A stretch of 64,000 nucleotides of DNA from Natronoarchaeum rubrum (GCF_024494695.1 NZ_JANHDP010000002.1:248001-312000); one strand, 5' to 3'. Numbered from the stretch's first letter, positions 34,506 through 44,781 are shown. Numbers and translations: made by a program. The notes: generated by a model from the letters alone, not told the origin.

Positions 34506-35903
34506 ATGGGACTCGCCGACCAGATGGCTGACTTCTTCGAGTTCGAGGCGCACGACACGGACCTGAGCACCGAGGTCGTCGCGGGGCTGACAACGTTCCT
34601 GACGATGTCGTACATCATCGTCGTCAACCCGGCGATCCTCGCGCCGGCGCTGATGACCGACCCGGCGATCGCCGAGGCGTACACGATCGCTCAGGTTCAA
34701 CAGATGCTCGCGGTCGTCACAATCCTGGCGTCTGTCGCCGGTATCCTCGTGATGGCGCTGTACGCGAACCGGCCGTTCGGACTGGCGCCCGGGATGGGCC
34801 TGAACGTGTTCTTCGCGTTCACCGTCGTGATCGGTCTCGGCATTCCGTGGCAGACCGCGCTCGCGGCCGTGTTCGTGGAAGGCATCGTCTTCATCGTGTT
34901 GACCGCGGTCGGCGCGCGCCGATACATCATCGAACTGTTCCCCGAGCCCGTCAAGTTCGCCGTCGGCGCAGGGATCGGTATCTTCCTGCTGTTTCTCGGC
35001 CTCCAGCAGATGCAGGTCGTCGCGCCGGCCCCGGACGGCACGTTCGTCACGCTCGGTGAGATCGCCAACAATCCGGTCGCCTCGCTGGCGGTCGTCGGCC
35101 TGTTCTTCACGTTCGTGCTGTACGCTCGCGACGTGACGGGAGCGATCATCCTCGGTATCCTCTCGACTGCGGCAGCCGGGTGGGCGCTGACGTTCGCCGG
35201 CTTCTACGATCGTGGCGTGCTGACGCCGGAGACGCTGACTGGCGCCCAGTACGACATCACGCCGCTCGCTGGCGCGTTCGTCGAGGGGCTCCGCGATATC
35301 GACCCCGCGACGTTCACGTTCGTCGTGTTCACGTTCTTCTTCGTCGACTTCTTCGACACCGCGGGGACGCTGATCGGCGTCTCCCAGATCGCCGGTTTCC
35401 TCGACGAGGACGGAAACCTCCCCGACATAGACAAGCCGCTGATGGCCGACGCTGTCGGGACGACCGTCGGCGCGATGCTCGGCACCTCGACAGTGACGAC
35501 GTACATCGAGAGTTCGACCGGCGTCGAGGAAGGCGGCCGGACCGGCATGACCGCGCTCGTGGTCGGGCTGGCGTTCCTGGCGGCGCTGGCGGTCGTCCCG
35601 CTGGTCGCCGCGATCCCCCAGTACGCCTCCTACATCGCGCTGGTGGTCGTCGGCATCATCATGCTCCAGGGCGTGACCGACATCGACTGGCAGGATCCGG
35701 CCTGGTCGATCGCCGGCGGGCTCACCATCGTCGTGATGCCCCTGACGACCTCGATCGCGGACGGGATCGCGGCCGGTATCGTCAGCTATCCGATCATCAA
35801 GGCAGCCGTTGGCGAGCCCGGCGACGTCAAACCGGGGCAGTGGCTGCTCGCCGCGGTGTTCGTCGTCTACTACTACGTCCAGACCAGCGGTATGATCGTC
35901 TGA
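34506..35903 (+). CDS. NCS2 family purine permease (AzgA-like)
   Basis: 465 aa from ATG 34506. It has about 12-14 hydrophobic segments. The AzgA-type signatures are LTTFLTMSYIIVVNPAIL near the N-terminus, GMGLNVFFAF, FFFVDFFDTAGTLIGVS, and GTSTVTTYIESSTGVEEGGRTG. The substrate is likely hypoxanthine, adenine or guanine, taken up with protons. The start is supported by the nearby TATA box and by family alignment. Confidence 0.95.
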   Translation: MGLADQMADFFEFEAHDTDLSTEVVAGLTTFLTMSYIIVVNPAILAPALMTDPAIAEAYTIAQVQQMLAVVTILASVAGILVMALYANRPFGLAPGMGLNVFFAFTVVIGLGIPWQTALAAVFVEGIVFIVLTAVGARRYIIELFPEPVKFAVGAGIGIFLLFLGLQQMQVVAPAPDGTFVTLGEIANNPVASLAVVGLFFTFVLYARDVTGAIILGILSTAAAGWALTFAGFYDRGVLTPETLTGAQYDITPLAGAFVEGLRDIDPATFTFVVFTFFFVDFFDTAGTLIGVSQIAGFLDEDGNLPDIDKPLMADAVGTTVGAMLGTSTVTTYIESSTGVEEGGRTGMTALVVGLAFLAALAVVPLVAAIPQYASYIALVVVGIIMLQGVTDIDWQDPAWSIAGGLTIVVMPLTTSIADGIAAGIVSYPIIKAAVGEPGDVKPGQWLLAAVFVVYYYVQTSGMIV

Positions 35904-35980
35904 GCGTCCTCGACGCGCTTGTGCACCGCACGTACACTGCATCCGGGTTTTCTTACCGCTCGCTTTCCTACGTCGAGTCG

Positions 35981-36226
35981 ATGTCAAACCTCGAACTGTA
36001 CGAACTCAGCGGCTGCCCGTACTGCGCGAAAGTGGTAAACAAGCTCGACGAGCTCGACCTGGACTACGAGTCCCACATGGTCCCCCGAAGCCACTCCGAA
36101 CGCACCGAGGTCGAACAGATCAGCGGCCAGACCGGCGTCCCCGTCCTCGTCGACCCCGACAACGGCGTCGAGGGGATGGCCGAGAGCGACGACATCGTCG
36201 AGTACCTCGAAGAGACGTACGCGTAA
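35981..36226 (+). CDS. Glutaredoxin-like protein
   Basis: 81 aa from ATG 35981. Single thioredoxin-fold domain with CPYC active site (LSGCPYCAKVVNKLDEL), TGVPVLVDPDNG cis-Pro strand, and a C-terminal helix ESDDIVEYLEETYA. It is a small dithiol glutaredoxin, distinct in length from the GST-like one at 4844. It ends at a T5 terminator. Confidence 0.93.
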   Translation: MSNLELYELSGCPYCAKVVNKLDELDLDYESHMVPRSHSERTEVEQISGQTGVPVLVDPDNGVEGMAESDDIVEYLEETYA

Positions 36227-36227
36227 G

Positions 36228-36240
36228 CCCCGATTTTTCT
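36228..36240 (+). terminator. Poly-U terminator after the glutaredoxin gene
   Basis: T5 run (36234-36238) right after the stop codon of the glutaredoxin gene. Confidence 0.45.
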
Positions 36241-36310
36241 GGTCGCGAGCGTTCTGTAGTCGTCTCGCTGGTTACCGTCGACAAAGTAGTCGTGATCGAA
36301 GAGCCGTTCG

Positions 36311-39088
36311 TCAGGCGTTCTGAACCTGCCGGAGCACGTCGGGCGCTTCCGCCAGCGCCTCGTCCAGCTTCTCCACGTCCGGCCCGCCGCCCTGCGCGAA
36401 GTCCGGCGGCCCGCCGCCGCCGCCGCCGACGCGACCCGCTAACTCGCTGACGACCTGCCCGGCGTTGACGCCCACGTCGTCGGGGACGCCGACGACGAAC
36501 TGCGCGCTGCCGGCGCCGCTGCCGATCACCGCGACCGAGCCTTCCTCGACGATGGCGTTGGCCGTCGCCCGAAGCTCGTCCATCTCGCCGTCGAGCCGCT
36601 GGACCACCGCGGTCGCGCCGTCGAGATCGACCTCCTCGGCGTCGCCCGCGCCGCCCGCCCGCACTTCCGCGAGTTCCTCCTGTAGCTCCTCGATCTGCTT
36701 GCCCCGCGCTTTCCACTCCTCGAAGAAGCGTTCGGCCGTGTCGGGGACCTCCTGGGGGTTCACGTCGAGCGCCTCGGCGGCCTCGTAGAGCGCGTCTTCG
36801 GTCTGCTGGGTGCCCTCGATAGCGGCCTCGCCGGCCGAGAACACGATGCGCTCGACGCCGTCCTGGACGCGCTCGGTCGTCCGGACCTTGATCGACCCGA
36901 TGTCGCCGGTGCGCTCGACGTGCGTGCCGCCGCAGGCCTGGACGTCCTCGGCGACGTGGATCAGCCGGATCTGTTCGCCCGGCGGGATGCCGCCCTGGTA
37001 GAGACCGAAGCCGTGCTCTGCTTCGGCGTCGTTCCGGTGGGGCCACTCCTGGGTGACCGCGACGTTGTCCATCACCAGCTCGTTGGCGACGCGCTCGATC
37101 TCCTTGACGTCCTCGCGGGTGATGCGCCGGTAGTGTTGCAGGTCGATTCTCGAACTGTCGACGCCCTTCTGGGCGCCGGCCTGCCGGACGTGCTCGCCCA
37201 GCACCTGCTTTGCGCTGTGGATGATCACGTGGGTCGCGGTGTGGTTGCGCATCAGCTGGCGGCGGCGCTGGATGTCGATCTGGCCGCGCACCATCGCGCC
37301 CTTGTCCAGCGGTTCGTCCGTGCGGTGGCGGACGACGCCGTTCTCGATCTGGACGTCGCCGACCTCGACGGTGGCGTCCTCCGTCGACAGCGTCCCGTGG
37401 TCGGCGGGCTGGCCGCCGCCCTCGGGGTAGAACATCGTCTGGTCGAGCACGACGTCGTAGCCGTCCTCGCGCTCGAACACGTCGAGCACGACCGCCTCGA
37501 ACTCGGTACCCTGCTGGTCGTCGTAGTAGAGCTTGTCAGTCTCGGGCAGGTCCTCGAACCGGTCGTCGATCTCGTCGGCGCCCTCGGCGCCGGTTTCCTG
37601 ATCGTGGCGCTGGGCGACGAGGCTGTAGAAGTCGTCCGGCACGTCGACCGCGGCGCCGCGCTCGCTCGCTATCTCCTCGACCATGTCCGGCTGGATGCCG
37701 TGAGAGTCATACAGCTCGATCAGCTCGTCGGTGGGCACCGGCTCGCCTTTCGCGCTGTACTCCTCGGCGAGCTGCTCGACGCGTCGGGAGCCCCGATCGA
37801 GCGTCTCGCGGTACTTCTCGACCTCGGTGCGGACGACGTCGCGGATCGTGTCGCGGTTCTCGTACTCTAAGCGGTCGGCCTGCATGTCGACGAGCTCGTC
37901 GAGCGGCGCGTCGACGCCGACGTTGTCGACCAGCCGCTTGGTGCGCCGAAGCACCATGCGAGCCAGGTAGCCCGTCCCGACGTTCGAGGGGACGATGCCG
38001 TCGCCGAGCATGTACGCCAGCGTCCGGCAGTGGTCGGCGATCGCGTAGATGTCTTCGAGCGGCTCGACCAGGTCCTCTAACTCCTCGGTCGTGACGCCGA
38101 CTTCCTCGGCGATCTCGTCGCGGGCGGCCTCGATGTCCTCGGCCTCGTCGATGTCCATCTTGCCCGCCAGCTTCGAGGCGTGGTGGACGACCGCCTGCTC
38201 GCCCTCGGTGAGCTCGATCCCGGCGTTGTCCTTCAGGAACTCGATCGTTTCGGGGTAGACCGCCTCGTACACCGTCGGCGTCCCCTGGCTCATCCAGGTC
38301 CACCGTTCGAGGCCGTAGCCGGTGTCGACGATGTAGGTGTCCATCGGCGAGTAGCGGTTCCCGTCTTTCATCTCGTACTCGCCCTCCGGATCTTGCTCCA
38401 TCGACATGAAGACGAGCGTCGCGAGCTCGGCGCCCTTGTAGATGACCTCGATCGCGGGCCCGGCGTTGCCGCCGCCGACCCACGGGTCCTCGATGTAGGT
38501 GATCTCCTCTAAGTCGGCGCCCAGCGACTCGAACAGCTCGTCGCAGTACTGGACCGTCTGGTCCTTCCAGTACACCTCGCCCTCGTAGGCGTACTGGCCG
38601 GGGTCCTCGATGTCCTCGCGGGCGTTGAACGCGTGGTGGGCCATCATCTCGAAGGCCATCGTGTGCCGGCCGGTCTTGCCCACGTTGTCGATGTCCTGCA
38701 TCCGGATGCAGGGCTGGCTGATCGTCAGCGGATTGGCGGGCGGCGGCGTCTCGCCCGACGTGACCAGCGGCTGGAAGTCGTAGATCGACGCCTGGGTCAG
38801 CAGGACGTCGTCGCGCCAGCGGTTCGCCGCCACCGGATACGGCTCGATGCGCTCGTGGTCGTGATCCTCGAAAAAGGAGAGGAACGCCTCGCGCATCTCC
38901 TCTAAACTGTACTCCTCGTCGAAGCCGGGATCGTCGATAAACGAGTACTCCGCGCAGGGCGGCTCGCCGCAGGTCACCCGGTCGTGGTCGCGCGTCCAGA
39001 AGTGATCGCCACACTCCGAACACTGTTTTCGGACGAAGTCGTTGTCCTCGAAGTAATCGAGGCGGTACTCCTCCTCGAGTTCGCTCAT
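36311..39088 (-). CDS. alaS: Alanyl-tRNA synthetase
   Basis: 925 aa from ATG 39088, archaeal-type. Class II catalytic core in the N-terminal half ([18 protein letters not shown] motif 2 region; [12 protein letters not shown] motif region), the N-terminal Cys-rich insertion [23 protein letters not shown] typical of archaeal AlaRS, and the editing domain with [10 protein letters not shown] and [13 protein letters not shown] zinc-binding motifs. The C-Ala coiled coil and a Gly-rich DHHA1-like end ([18 protein letters not shown]) complete it. Charges tRNA-Ala. Confidence 0.97.
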   Translation of the reverse strand: MSELEEEYRLDYFEDNDFVRKQCSECGDHFWTRDHDRVTCGEPPCAEYSFIDDPGFDEEYSLEEMREAFLSFFEDHDHERIEPYPVAANRWRDDVLLTQASIYDFQPLVTSGETPPPANPLTISQPCIRMQDIDNVGKTGRHTMAFEMMAHHAFNAREDIEDPGQYAYEGEVYWKDQTVQYCDELFESLGADLEEITYIEDPWVGGGNAGPAIEVIYKGAELATLVFMSMEQDPEGEYEMKDGNRYSPMDTYIVDTGYGLERWTWMSQGTPTVYEAVYPETIEFLKDNAGIELTEGEQAVVHHASKLAGKMDIDEAEDIEAARDEIAEEVGVTTEELEDLVEPLEDIYAIADHCRTLAYMLGDGIVPSNVGTGYLARMVLRRTKRLVDNVGVDAPLDELVDMQADRLEYENRDTIRDVVRTEVEKYRETLDRGSRRVEQLAEEYSAKGEPVPTDELIELYDSHGIQPDMVEEIASERGAAVDVPDDFYSLVAQRHDQETGAEGADEIDDRFEDLPETDKLYYDDQQGTEFEAVVLDVFEREDGYDVVLDQTMFYPEGGGQPADHGTLSTEDATVEVGDVQIENGVVRHRTDEPLDKGAMVRGQIDIQRRRQLMRNHTATHVIIHSAKQVLGEHVRQAGAQKGVDSSRIDLQHYRRITREDVKEIERVANELVMDNVAVTQEWPHRNDAEAEHGFGLYQGGIPPGEQIRLIHVAEDVQACGGTHVERTGDIGSIKVRTTERVQDGVERIVFSAGEAAIEGTQQTEDALYEAAEALDVNPQEVPDTAERFFEEWKARGKQIEELQEELAEVRAGGAGDAEEVDLDGATAVVQRLDGEMDELRATANAIVEEGSVAVIGSGAGSAQFVVGVPDDVGVNAGQVVSELAGRVGGGGGGPPDFAQGGGPDVEKLDEALAEAPDVLRQVQNA

Positions 39089-39284
39089 TACCCTCTGGTG
39101 GTCACGCAGCAAGTAAAACAGTTCCGCAACCGCGGTTCTCGCCTCGCGCCCGGCGGTTCGAGCGGCGTCGACGCGCGGGCACGATTTCCGCCGAGCCGGT
39201 GGTCGGGCCGTTCCTCACTGCCCGGACCTGTCGCCGTCCGGTCGGATGCGTACGCTTAAGCGCAGCTCTCTGGCAGCCTCTACC

Positions 39285-39440
39285 ATGCAGCACTGTAGCG
39301 CCTGCGGCGAGCGCATCCCGCTGGGAGACGCACAGCGATGCGGCTGTGGGCAGACCGTCCACGCGCGATGTCTCGGCTACCACGCGGAGTTCGAGTGCGA
39401 CGCCAGCCGCGAGCGCTGGATCGGCGCCCAGGAGTTCTAG
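39285..39440 (+). CDS. Small RING/treble-clef-like zinc protein
   Basis: 51 aa from ATG 39285. A dense Cys/His pattern, CSAC...CGCGQTVHARCLGYH...C, resembles a small two-zinc or treble-clef finger. Its stop overlaps the end of the convergent gene at 39437 by 4 nt. Function unknown. Confidence 0.65.
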   Translation: MQHCSACGERIPLGDAQRCGCGQTVHARCLGYHAEFECDASRERWIGAQEF

Positions 39441-40018
39441 TCGGCCCGGAACCGATCGTCGCTTCGCTCGACGCCCGGCAGTTCTGTCAGCCGCGGTGCG
39501 ACGCAGCTGAGCCACGACTCGGCGTCCGCGTAGCCCGCCGAGTGGGCGGGATACACGTCTTCGGCCAGCGCCTCGCGGTCGGCGGGGCCGCGCTCACGGA
39601 GGTACTCGTAGGCCGCGCGGACGGCGTCGCGACGCCAGTCGCGCATCAGCTCGCTGGCGCCGGGAAACGCCAGTTCGTCGAGGGCGTCTTCGATCGCCCG
39701 ATCGTCGTCGATCGTGACGACGACGTCGCCGTCGGCCAGCCGGTCTTCGGGGAGATACCAGAGATCGACGTCGAGATCCTCGCGCGCCTCGTCTCGCGGC
39801 CGCTCCCGAGCGTCGGCGTCGACGCCGGAGACCGTTTTCCGCCGGAGCGCTCCGCGCTCGACGAGCGCGTCGAGCGCCGCCGCGGTCGACTCGGCGTCGA
39901 GACCGACCGCCGACGCGACTTCCTCGGCAGTCAGCGGCGCGGCGTCGTCGAACGCCGCCAGCACCGACGCCTCGTCGGCCGAGGGCGCTCCGCCGCTCGC
40001 GTCGCTGTCCGCAGCCAT
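39437..40018 (-). CDS. Predicted wHTH transcription regulator-like protein
   Basis: 193 aa from ATG 40018. Residues about 20-60 form a winged helix (LTAEEVASAVGLDAESTAAALDALVERGALRRKTV). The rest is an acidic domain ending DRFRAD, with WYLPEDRLADGDVVV and AGYADAESWLSCVAPRLTELPG. No effector domain is recognised. Target unknown. Confidence 0.75.
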   Translation of the reverse strand: MAADSDASGGAPSADEASVLAAFDDAAPLTAEEVASAVGLDAESTAAALDALVERGALRRKTVSGVDADARERPRDEAREDLDVDLWYLPEDRLADGDVVVTIDDDRAIEDALDELAFPGASELMRDWRRDAVRAAYEYLRERGPADREALAEDVYPAHSAGYADAESWLSCVAPRLTELPGVERSDDRFRAD

Positions 40019-40158
40019 AAGTGGGGGTTTGCGAGCATCCATCATGGACCTTCCCCTTCGCGAGCATGCGACGGGCGTCTCGCTCGGCACGTCGCGACCC
40101 GATCCCGCCGCGGCGCCGAGTCGAAAGACAGGTCGGAACGGCGTCCCTCCCCACTGCT

Positions 40159-40668
40159 ATGCTCACCGTCTGTTCCGACACCCACAGCAACGAGGGCCAC
40201 GCGCTCGAAGGACGAACGCTCGACGCCGTTCGCGAGGCCGACGCGGTGATCCACGCGGGCGATTTCACGTCGACGAGCGCGCTCGAGGACTTCTATGACG
40301 TCGCCGACACGCTGTACCCGGTTCACGGCAACGCCGACAGCGCGGCGGTCCGCGATCGACTGCCGACGGCCCGCACCGTCGAGTACGAGGGCGTCCGCAT
40401 CGCCGTCACACACCGACGGGACGGCGGGCCGACCGCGCTCTCGTTGTTCGGCCGCCAGAAAGGCGCCGATCTAGTGATCTCGGGTCACTCCCACGATCCC
40501 GGCGTCGTCGAGACCGACGCGGTGACGCTGCTCAACCCCGGGAGTCACGCCCAGCCGCGGGGGAATCGGCCGGGCCACGCCGAGCTGGTCGCCACAGACG
40601 GCGGGCTCGACGGAACACTGGTACAGCCGGACGGCACCGTGTTCGAGGAGTTCTCGATCCGTCCGTAA
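40159..40668 (+). CDS. YfcE/MJ0936-type metallophosphoesterase
   Basis: 169 aa from ATG 40159. Calcineurin-like phosphodiesterase with SDTHSN, HAGDF, HGNAD, THRRDGG and SGHSH metal-ligand motifs in order. The archetype MJ0936 hydrolyses phosphodiesters in vitro; the cellular substrate is unknown. Confidence 0.93.
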   Translation: MLTVCSDTHSNEGHALEGRTLDAVREADAVIHAGDFTSTSALEDFYDVADTLYPVHGNADSAAVRDRLPTARTVEYEGVRIAVTHRRDGGPTALSLFGRQKGADLVISGHSHDPGVVETDAVTLLNPGSHAQPRGNRPGHAELVATDGGLDGTLVQPDGTVFEEFSIRP

Positions 40669-41021
40669 GCGTGGCAAACTGAGAGTGGGGAAATGGGTTC
40701 GGTAGTGACGACCGACGACGGCGGCCGGGGCCAGGTAGATCCGGCCGCCGGTGGGTTCGGAACCGCGCCGGCGTCAGGGACCGGCGCGAAGTGGGAGGGC
40801 TTCGGACAGTGGGATTCGGGTCGGGGGACCGATCGGGCGGCGGACCCGTTCTGGAGGGCCGTCGGACAGTCACCGCGTCCTCGGGTGGACGCATCTACGA
40901 CTTTGTACGGAAAGGGAAAATAGCCATCGTAGGGTCAAACAGCGGTTTTAGTCACCGGACGGCGCCGGGTCGATCGCCGCGCGACACCGACGATCAGCGT
41001 CGCTCGACTGATCCCAGCGGC
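40669..41021. other. 353-nt interval with no supported gene
   Basis: Between the phosphoesterase and the convergent wHTH gene. I see a G-rich stretch (40700-40870, many GGG runs), the repeated phrase CGGACAGT (about 40804 and 40865), and a locally AT-rich end (GGAAAGGGAAAATAGCC, 40909-40925). Short frames exist but lack haloarchaeal codon or acidity bias. I cannot assign a function. Confidence 0.5.
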
Positions 41022-41873
41022 TCACACCCGGTACGCCCGCGCGTACCAGAGCACGAACCAGGCGATCATCACCGTCGCGCCGCCGGCGAAAAACAGCGCC
41101 CCTGGCGGCAGTCCGGCGCCGAGGAGGTCGCCGAGAATCGGGATATCGTCGATCAGGGGGACGTCGCCGTCGAGAAACGGCAGGTCGCCCCCCGATCCAC
41201 CGTCGTCCGCGCCGCTTGCGCTTCCGCCCTCGGCGTTGCTTCCGTCGGTACTGGTGCCACCGTCCGCACTGTCTCCCGAGGCGCTGTCGCCCTGATCTGC
41301 ACTGCCTCCCTGCTCGCCACTCCCGCTCTGATCCGAACCACCGTTTTGGTCGGTGTCGGACGTAGTGAACCCGCCGCCACCGCCGGAATCGTCGGTGGTT
41401 CCGCCGCCGGCTGTGGTGCTCGTGCTCGTCGCGGCGTCGGGCGCGAGATACTGGACCAGCAGGCTGGCGCCCGCGACGGCGCCGATACCGCCGAGTAGTC
41501 GCGAGAGCGCGGCGCGGAGCCCGGTCTCCTTCTCGTCGTCGCCGGCGAACACGACCAGCGGCTGATCGGTCGGCCCGTACACTTTCATCTCGCGGCCCTT
41601 TTCGGAGTACGCCGTATCGAGCACGCGGATCACGTCGGCGTCGGCCAGCTTTTCGAGGTGGTACTGGGTGTTCTGGAGCGAGGTGTCGACGCGGTCGGCC
41701 AGCTCCGAGGGGGTCCCGGGGTCGTCGTGGAGCGCGGACAGCAGTTCGCGCGCGGTGCCCGAGGAGAGGGCGGCGAGCACGTCGTCGGCCTCGTCGCTGT
41801 CTAACCCGACCACCCGCGGATCGCCGTCGTCCGCGGCCGAGGTGTCGGGGGAGGAGGGCAGGAGGTCGGCCAT
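41022..41873 (-). CDS. ArsR-type wHTH protein with low-complexity linker and C-terminal membrane helix
   Basis: 283 aa. An ArsR/TrmB-like winged helix occupies about 25-95 (SSGTARELLSALHDDPGTPSELADRVDTSLQNTQYHLEKLADADVIRV). Then come a hydrophobic segment (about 125-145), a 90-residue Gly/Ser/Asp/Thr linker of near repetitive nature (GGSDQSGSGEQGG), and a C-terminal membrane span (about 255-278). This layout puts the DNA-binding part inside and the linker probably outside. Target and ligand are unknown. Confidence 0.8.
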   Translation of the reverse strand: MADLLPSSPDTSAADDGDPRVVGLDSDEADDVLAALSSGTARELLSALHDDPGTPSELADRVDTSLQNTQYHLEKLADADVIRVLDTAYSEKGREMKVYGPTDQPLVVFAGDDEKETGLRAALSRLLGGIGAVAGASLLVQYLAPDAATSTSTTAGGGTTDDSGGGGGFTTSDTDQNGGSDQSGSGEQGGSADQGDSASGDSADGGTSTDGSNAEGGSASGADDGGSGGDLPFLDGDVPLIDDIPILGDLLGAGLPPGALFFAGGATVMIAWFVLWYARAYRV

Positions 41874-41995
41874 GCCCTACATATCTCAATCGTGCTGCAT
41901 GAACTTTCCGGGCTGGACGCGCTCGTGGACCGGGGCCGCCCGGTCGTCGACATCCCGTCGAAACGCCTTTGTTCCGTCCGACTGAACGTCGAGAC

Positions 41996-42118
41996 ATGAA
42001 CCTCGACCCGTTCTTTATCATCATCGTCGCGGCTTTCGTCGGCCTGTTTTTCTTCCTGTTCCTGCTGTTCCGCCGGACCATGCTGTCGTTCAAGGAAGGG
42101 ATGGACGAGTCGCGCTAG
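41996..42118 (+). CDS. 40-aa single-span membrane protein (DUF7859-like)
   Basis: ATG 41996 to TAG 42118. The peptide opens MNLDPFFIIIVAAFVG, continues with a Phe/Leu-rich span (LFFFLFLLFRR) and ends LSFKEGMDESR. It has one membrane helix with a basic-then-acidic cytosolic tail. The pattern matches a haloarchaeal micro-protein family I recall as DUF7859. The stop overlaps the end of the convergent threonine aldolase gene by 4 nt. Function unknown. Confidence 0.7.
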   Translation: MNLDPFFIIIVAAFVGLFFFLFLLFRRTMLSFKEGMDESR

Positions 42119-43134
42119 CGAAGCTCGTCCCGGATCCGCCTCGCGGCCGCCTCGACGTCCTCTCGAGCGACGTCTAAGTGCGTGCAGAAGCGGACAGTGT
42201 GGTCGCCGAACGCGGTGCCGAGCACGTCGCGACGCTCCGCGGTAGCGAGAAACTCCTCGGCCGAGAGGCCGGCGTCGCTCGTGTCCACGAGCACGATGTT
42301 CGTCTCCGGATCGGACGCCGACAGCCCCGGAACGGCGTCCAGCCCGGCGGCGAGTTCCTGCGCGTTCTCGTGGTCCTCCGCCAGCCGGTCGCGGTTCGAC
42401 AGCGCTTCGAGCCCCGGCGCCGCGATCACGCCGGCCTGACGCATCCCGCCGCCCAGTAGCTTCCGGGTGCGCCGTGCACGTTCGATGAACGCCTCGTCGC
42501 CCGCCAGCATCGAGCCGACCGGCGCGCCCAGCCCTTTCGAGAGGCAGAACATCACCGAGTCGACGGCCTCGACGAAACGCTCGGCGGGCACGTCGTGGTG
42601 AGCGGCGGCGTTGAACAGGCGCGCGCCGTCGAGATGGACCGGGACGCCCAGGTCGTGCGCGGCTTCCGTCGCGGCGTCGATCCGCTCGGGCGCGATGGCG
42701 ACGCCGCCCTTGGCGTTGTGCGTGTTCTCCAGCGTCAATAGACCGGTTCCGGGCCGATGGAGGTCTTCCACGACGTACTCGGCCCGGATCTGCTCCGGCG
42801 TCGGGACGCCGCGGTCACCGCCATCCAGCGTCCGGACCTGTAGCTGGGCGTGCTGGGCGAGCCCGCCGAGCTCCCACTGATAGATGTGGCTCTCGCGCTC
42901 GACGAGCACCTCCTGGCCCCGCTCGGTGTGGACCCGGGCGGCGATCTGGTTCCCCATCGTCCCCGTCGGGACGTACAGCGCGGCTTCCGCCCCGACGATT
43001 TCGGCGGCGCGGCGCTCTAGCTCGTTCACCGAGGGGTCCTCGCCGTACACGTCGTCGCCCACCTCGGCGTCGCGGGCGGCCGCTCGCAGCTCGTCGCTCG
43101 GCGTCGTCACGGTGTCGCTTCGCAGGTCGATCAT
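42115..43134 (-). CDS. ltaE: Low-specificity L-threonine aldolase
   Basis: 339 aa, PLP-dependent fold type I. MIDLRSDTVTTPSDELRAA opens the protein, HLDGARLFNAA supplies the PLP aspartate, and SKGLGAPVGSMLAG holds the Schiff-base lysine. It cleaves (allo-)threonine to glycine and acetaldehyde. Length and motifs are those of the family. Confidence 0.94.
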   Translation of the reverse strand: MIDLRSDTVTTPSDELRAAARDAEVGDDVYGEDPSVNELERRAAEIVGAEAALYVPTGTMGNQIAARVHTERGQEVLVERESHIYQWELGGLAQHAQLQVRTLDGGDRGVPTPEQIRAEYVVEDLHRPGTGLLTLENTHNAKGGVAIAPERIDAATEAAHDLGVPVHLDGARLFNAAAHHDVPAERFVEAVDSVMFCLSKGLGAPVGSMLAGDEAFIERARRTRKLLGGGMRQAGVIAAPGLEALSNRDRLAEDHENAQELAAGLDAVPGLSASDPETNIVLVDTSDAGLSAEEFLATAERRDVLGTAFGDHTVRFCTHLDVAREDVEAAARRIRDELR

Positions 43135-43206
43135 ACTCCCGCGTTGGCGGCCGATCGGAAAAACGGTCCCGGCCGCGGCGACGTCCGCGACCGGTCGGCC
43201 GCTCTC

Positions 43207-43542
43207 TCACTCGTCGCCGACACCCTCGAAGTACAGGTGGTAGTGGTCGGCGCAGCCGGGGTTGAACGCCGCGTCGCAGGCCGGACACGCCGCGACGCCG
43301 ACGTACTCCTCGACCGTAAGCTCGACGCCGCAGGCGCCACAGAGCACCGCCGGCTCGTCCCGGCAGTTGGCCGGCCACCGCTCGGCGTCGTGGTCGGCGA
43401 CTGCGTCGTGACACCGGAAACAGGGGTAGTACGTGCCACAGCAGGCGAACTTGATCGCGACCACGTCGCGCTCGCTGGCGTAGTGGGCACAGCGCGTCTC
43501 GGCGTCGACCGCGCCCCGGACTTCGTGGCCGTGGATCTGCAC
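43207..43542 (-). CDS. CHY zinc finger protein
   Basis: 111 aa, with the GTG start at 43540-43542 chosen because it lies just before the conserved HGHEVRGAVDAETRCAHY. An earlier in-frame start would add an Arg-rich, non-conserved segment. The CHY motifs are RCAHYASERDVVAIKFACC, YPCFRCHDAVADH, LCGACGVELTV, and CPACDAAFNPGC..H, for about three zinc ions. In eukaryotes CHY fingers occur in Rchy1/Pirh2 and Hot13-like proteins. No RING domain follows here. Confidence 0.82.
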   Translation of the reverse strand: MQIHGHEVRGAVDAETRCAHYASERDVVAIKFACCGTYYPCFRCHDAVADHDAERWPANCRDEPAVLCGACGVELTVEEYVGVAACPACDAAFNPGCADHYHLYFEGVGDE

Positions 43543-43686
43543 ACCGACCAGTTCCGCGCCGCAGGCGTATAGTTCCCGGCCCGACGCCGACGCTCGACCC
43601 GATCGGGGCGGCTGGCCAGCGCGTCGCCGGCCGCGCGATCTTCGCCAAACCAAACCGTTTTGCGCGCTCCGGATCCAGAACGGGGT

Positions 43687-44781
43687 ATGGATCCACGCAT
43701 TCGCGAACACGCGTCGCTGCTCGTCCACGACGCACTGGAGGTCGAGGAAGGCGACGACGTGATCGTCAAGGCCGCACCGGTCGCGGAGGACCTCGTCGTC
43801 GCGGTGTTCGAGGCACTCGGCGACGTCGGCGCGAACCCGGTCGCCCAGTACACCAATCGCGGCGGGCGAGCGATCCGCGCCTACCTACGGGCTCACGACG
43901 GCGAGTTCGAGACGCCCGACCACGAGATGGCGCTCGTCGAGGAAGCCGACGCCCACATCCACATCCGGGCCGACGCGAACGTTACCGAGACGAGCGACGT
44001 CGACCCCGAGCAGAACTCGGCGTTCCAGCAGGCCCAGCGGCCGATCCTGAACGAACGGCTCACCGACGACTGGACGCTCACCCAGTACCCCGCGCCGGCG
44101 AACGCCCAGCTCGCGGAGATGAGCACCGAGGCCTACGAGAACTTCGTCTGGGACGCAGTCAACAAGGACTGGGACGAACAGGAGGAGTTCCAGGCCCAGA
44201 TGGTCGAGATCCTCGACGGCGCCGAGGAGGTCCGCATCGTTTCGGGCGACACGACCGACGTCACCATGCGCGTCGCGGACAACCCGACGCTCAACGACAC
44301 CTGTTCGCACAACGTTCCCGGCGGCGAGGTCTTTACCGCACCCCAGCCCGACAGCGTCGAGGGCGAGGTGCTGTTCGACAAGCCCGTCTACCAGCAGGGC
44401 CGCGAAGTGCTCGACGCCCGGCTGGTGTTCGAGGACGGCGAGGTCGTCGAGCACTCCGCGAGCAAGAACGAGGACGTGCTCACGGAGATTCTCAACACCG
44501 ACGACGGCGCCCGACGCCTCGGCGAACTCGGCATCGGGATGAACCGCGATATCGACCGGTTCACCTACAACATGCTGTTCGACGAGAAGATGGGCGACAC
44601 CGTCCACATGGCGGTCGGTCGGGCCTACGAGGCCACCGTCGGCGAGGGCAACGAGCAGAACGAGAGCGCCGTCCACGTCGACATGATCGTCGACATGAGC
44701 GAGGACTCGCGCATCGAGGTCGACGGCGAAGTGGTCCAGCGCGACGGGACGTTCAGATTTGAGGATGGGTTCGAGGAGTAG
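43687..44781 (+). CDS. M29-family aminopeptidase
   Basis: 364 aa from ATG 43687. The fold and order match thermophilic AmpS-type aminopeptidases: N-terminal domain (LEVEEGDDVIVKAAPVAEDLV), the metal/catalytic motifs FTAPQPDSVEGEV, LGELGIGMN and VHMAVGRAYEAT, then VHVDMIVDM near the end. It hydrolyses N-terminal residues using two metal ions. The last codons (AGA TTT GAG GAT GGG) are AT-rich for this genome, and an alternative, more typical version of the same 36-nt end lies 127 nt downstream. Confidence 0.93.
   Translation: MDPRIREHASLLVHDALEVEEGDDVIVKAAPVAEDLVVAVFEALGDVGANPVAQYTNRGGRAIRAYLRAHDGEFETPDHEMALVEEADAHIHIRADANVTETSDVDPEQNSAFQQAQRPILNERLTDDWTLTQYPAPANAQLAEMSTEAYENFVWDAVNKDWDEQEEFQAQMVEILDGAEEVRIVSGDTTDVTMRVADNPTLNDTCSHNVPGGEVFTAPQPDSVEGEVLFDKPVYQQGREVLDARLVFEDGEVVEHSASKNEDVLTEILNTDDGARRLGELGIGMNRDIDRFTYNMLFDEKMGDTVHMAVGRAYEATVGEGNEQNESAVHVDMIVDMSEDSRIEVDGEVVQRDGTFRFEDGFEE

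Noticed and set aside
40693..40923. Plus-strand frame of 76 codons after the phosphoesterase
   Set aside because: Gly/Thr/Arg-rich with no acidic bias, no homolog I recognise, and no promoter.
40669..41021. SRP RNA or RNase P RNA gene in the gene-free interval
   Set aside because: The universally conserved core sequences of either RNA were not found, despite a suitable length.
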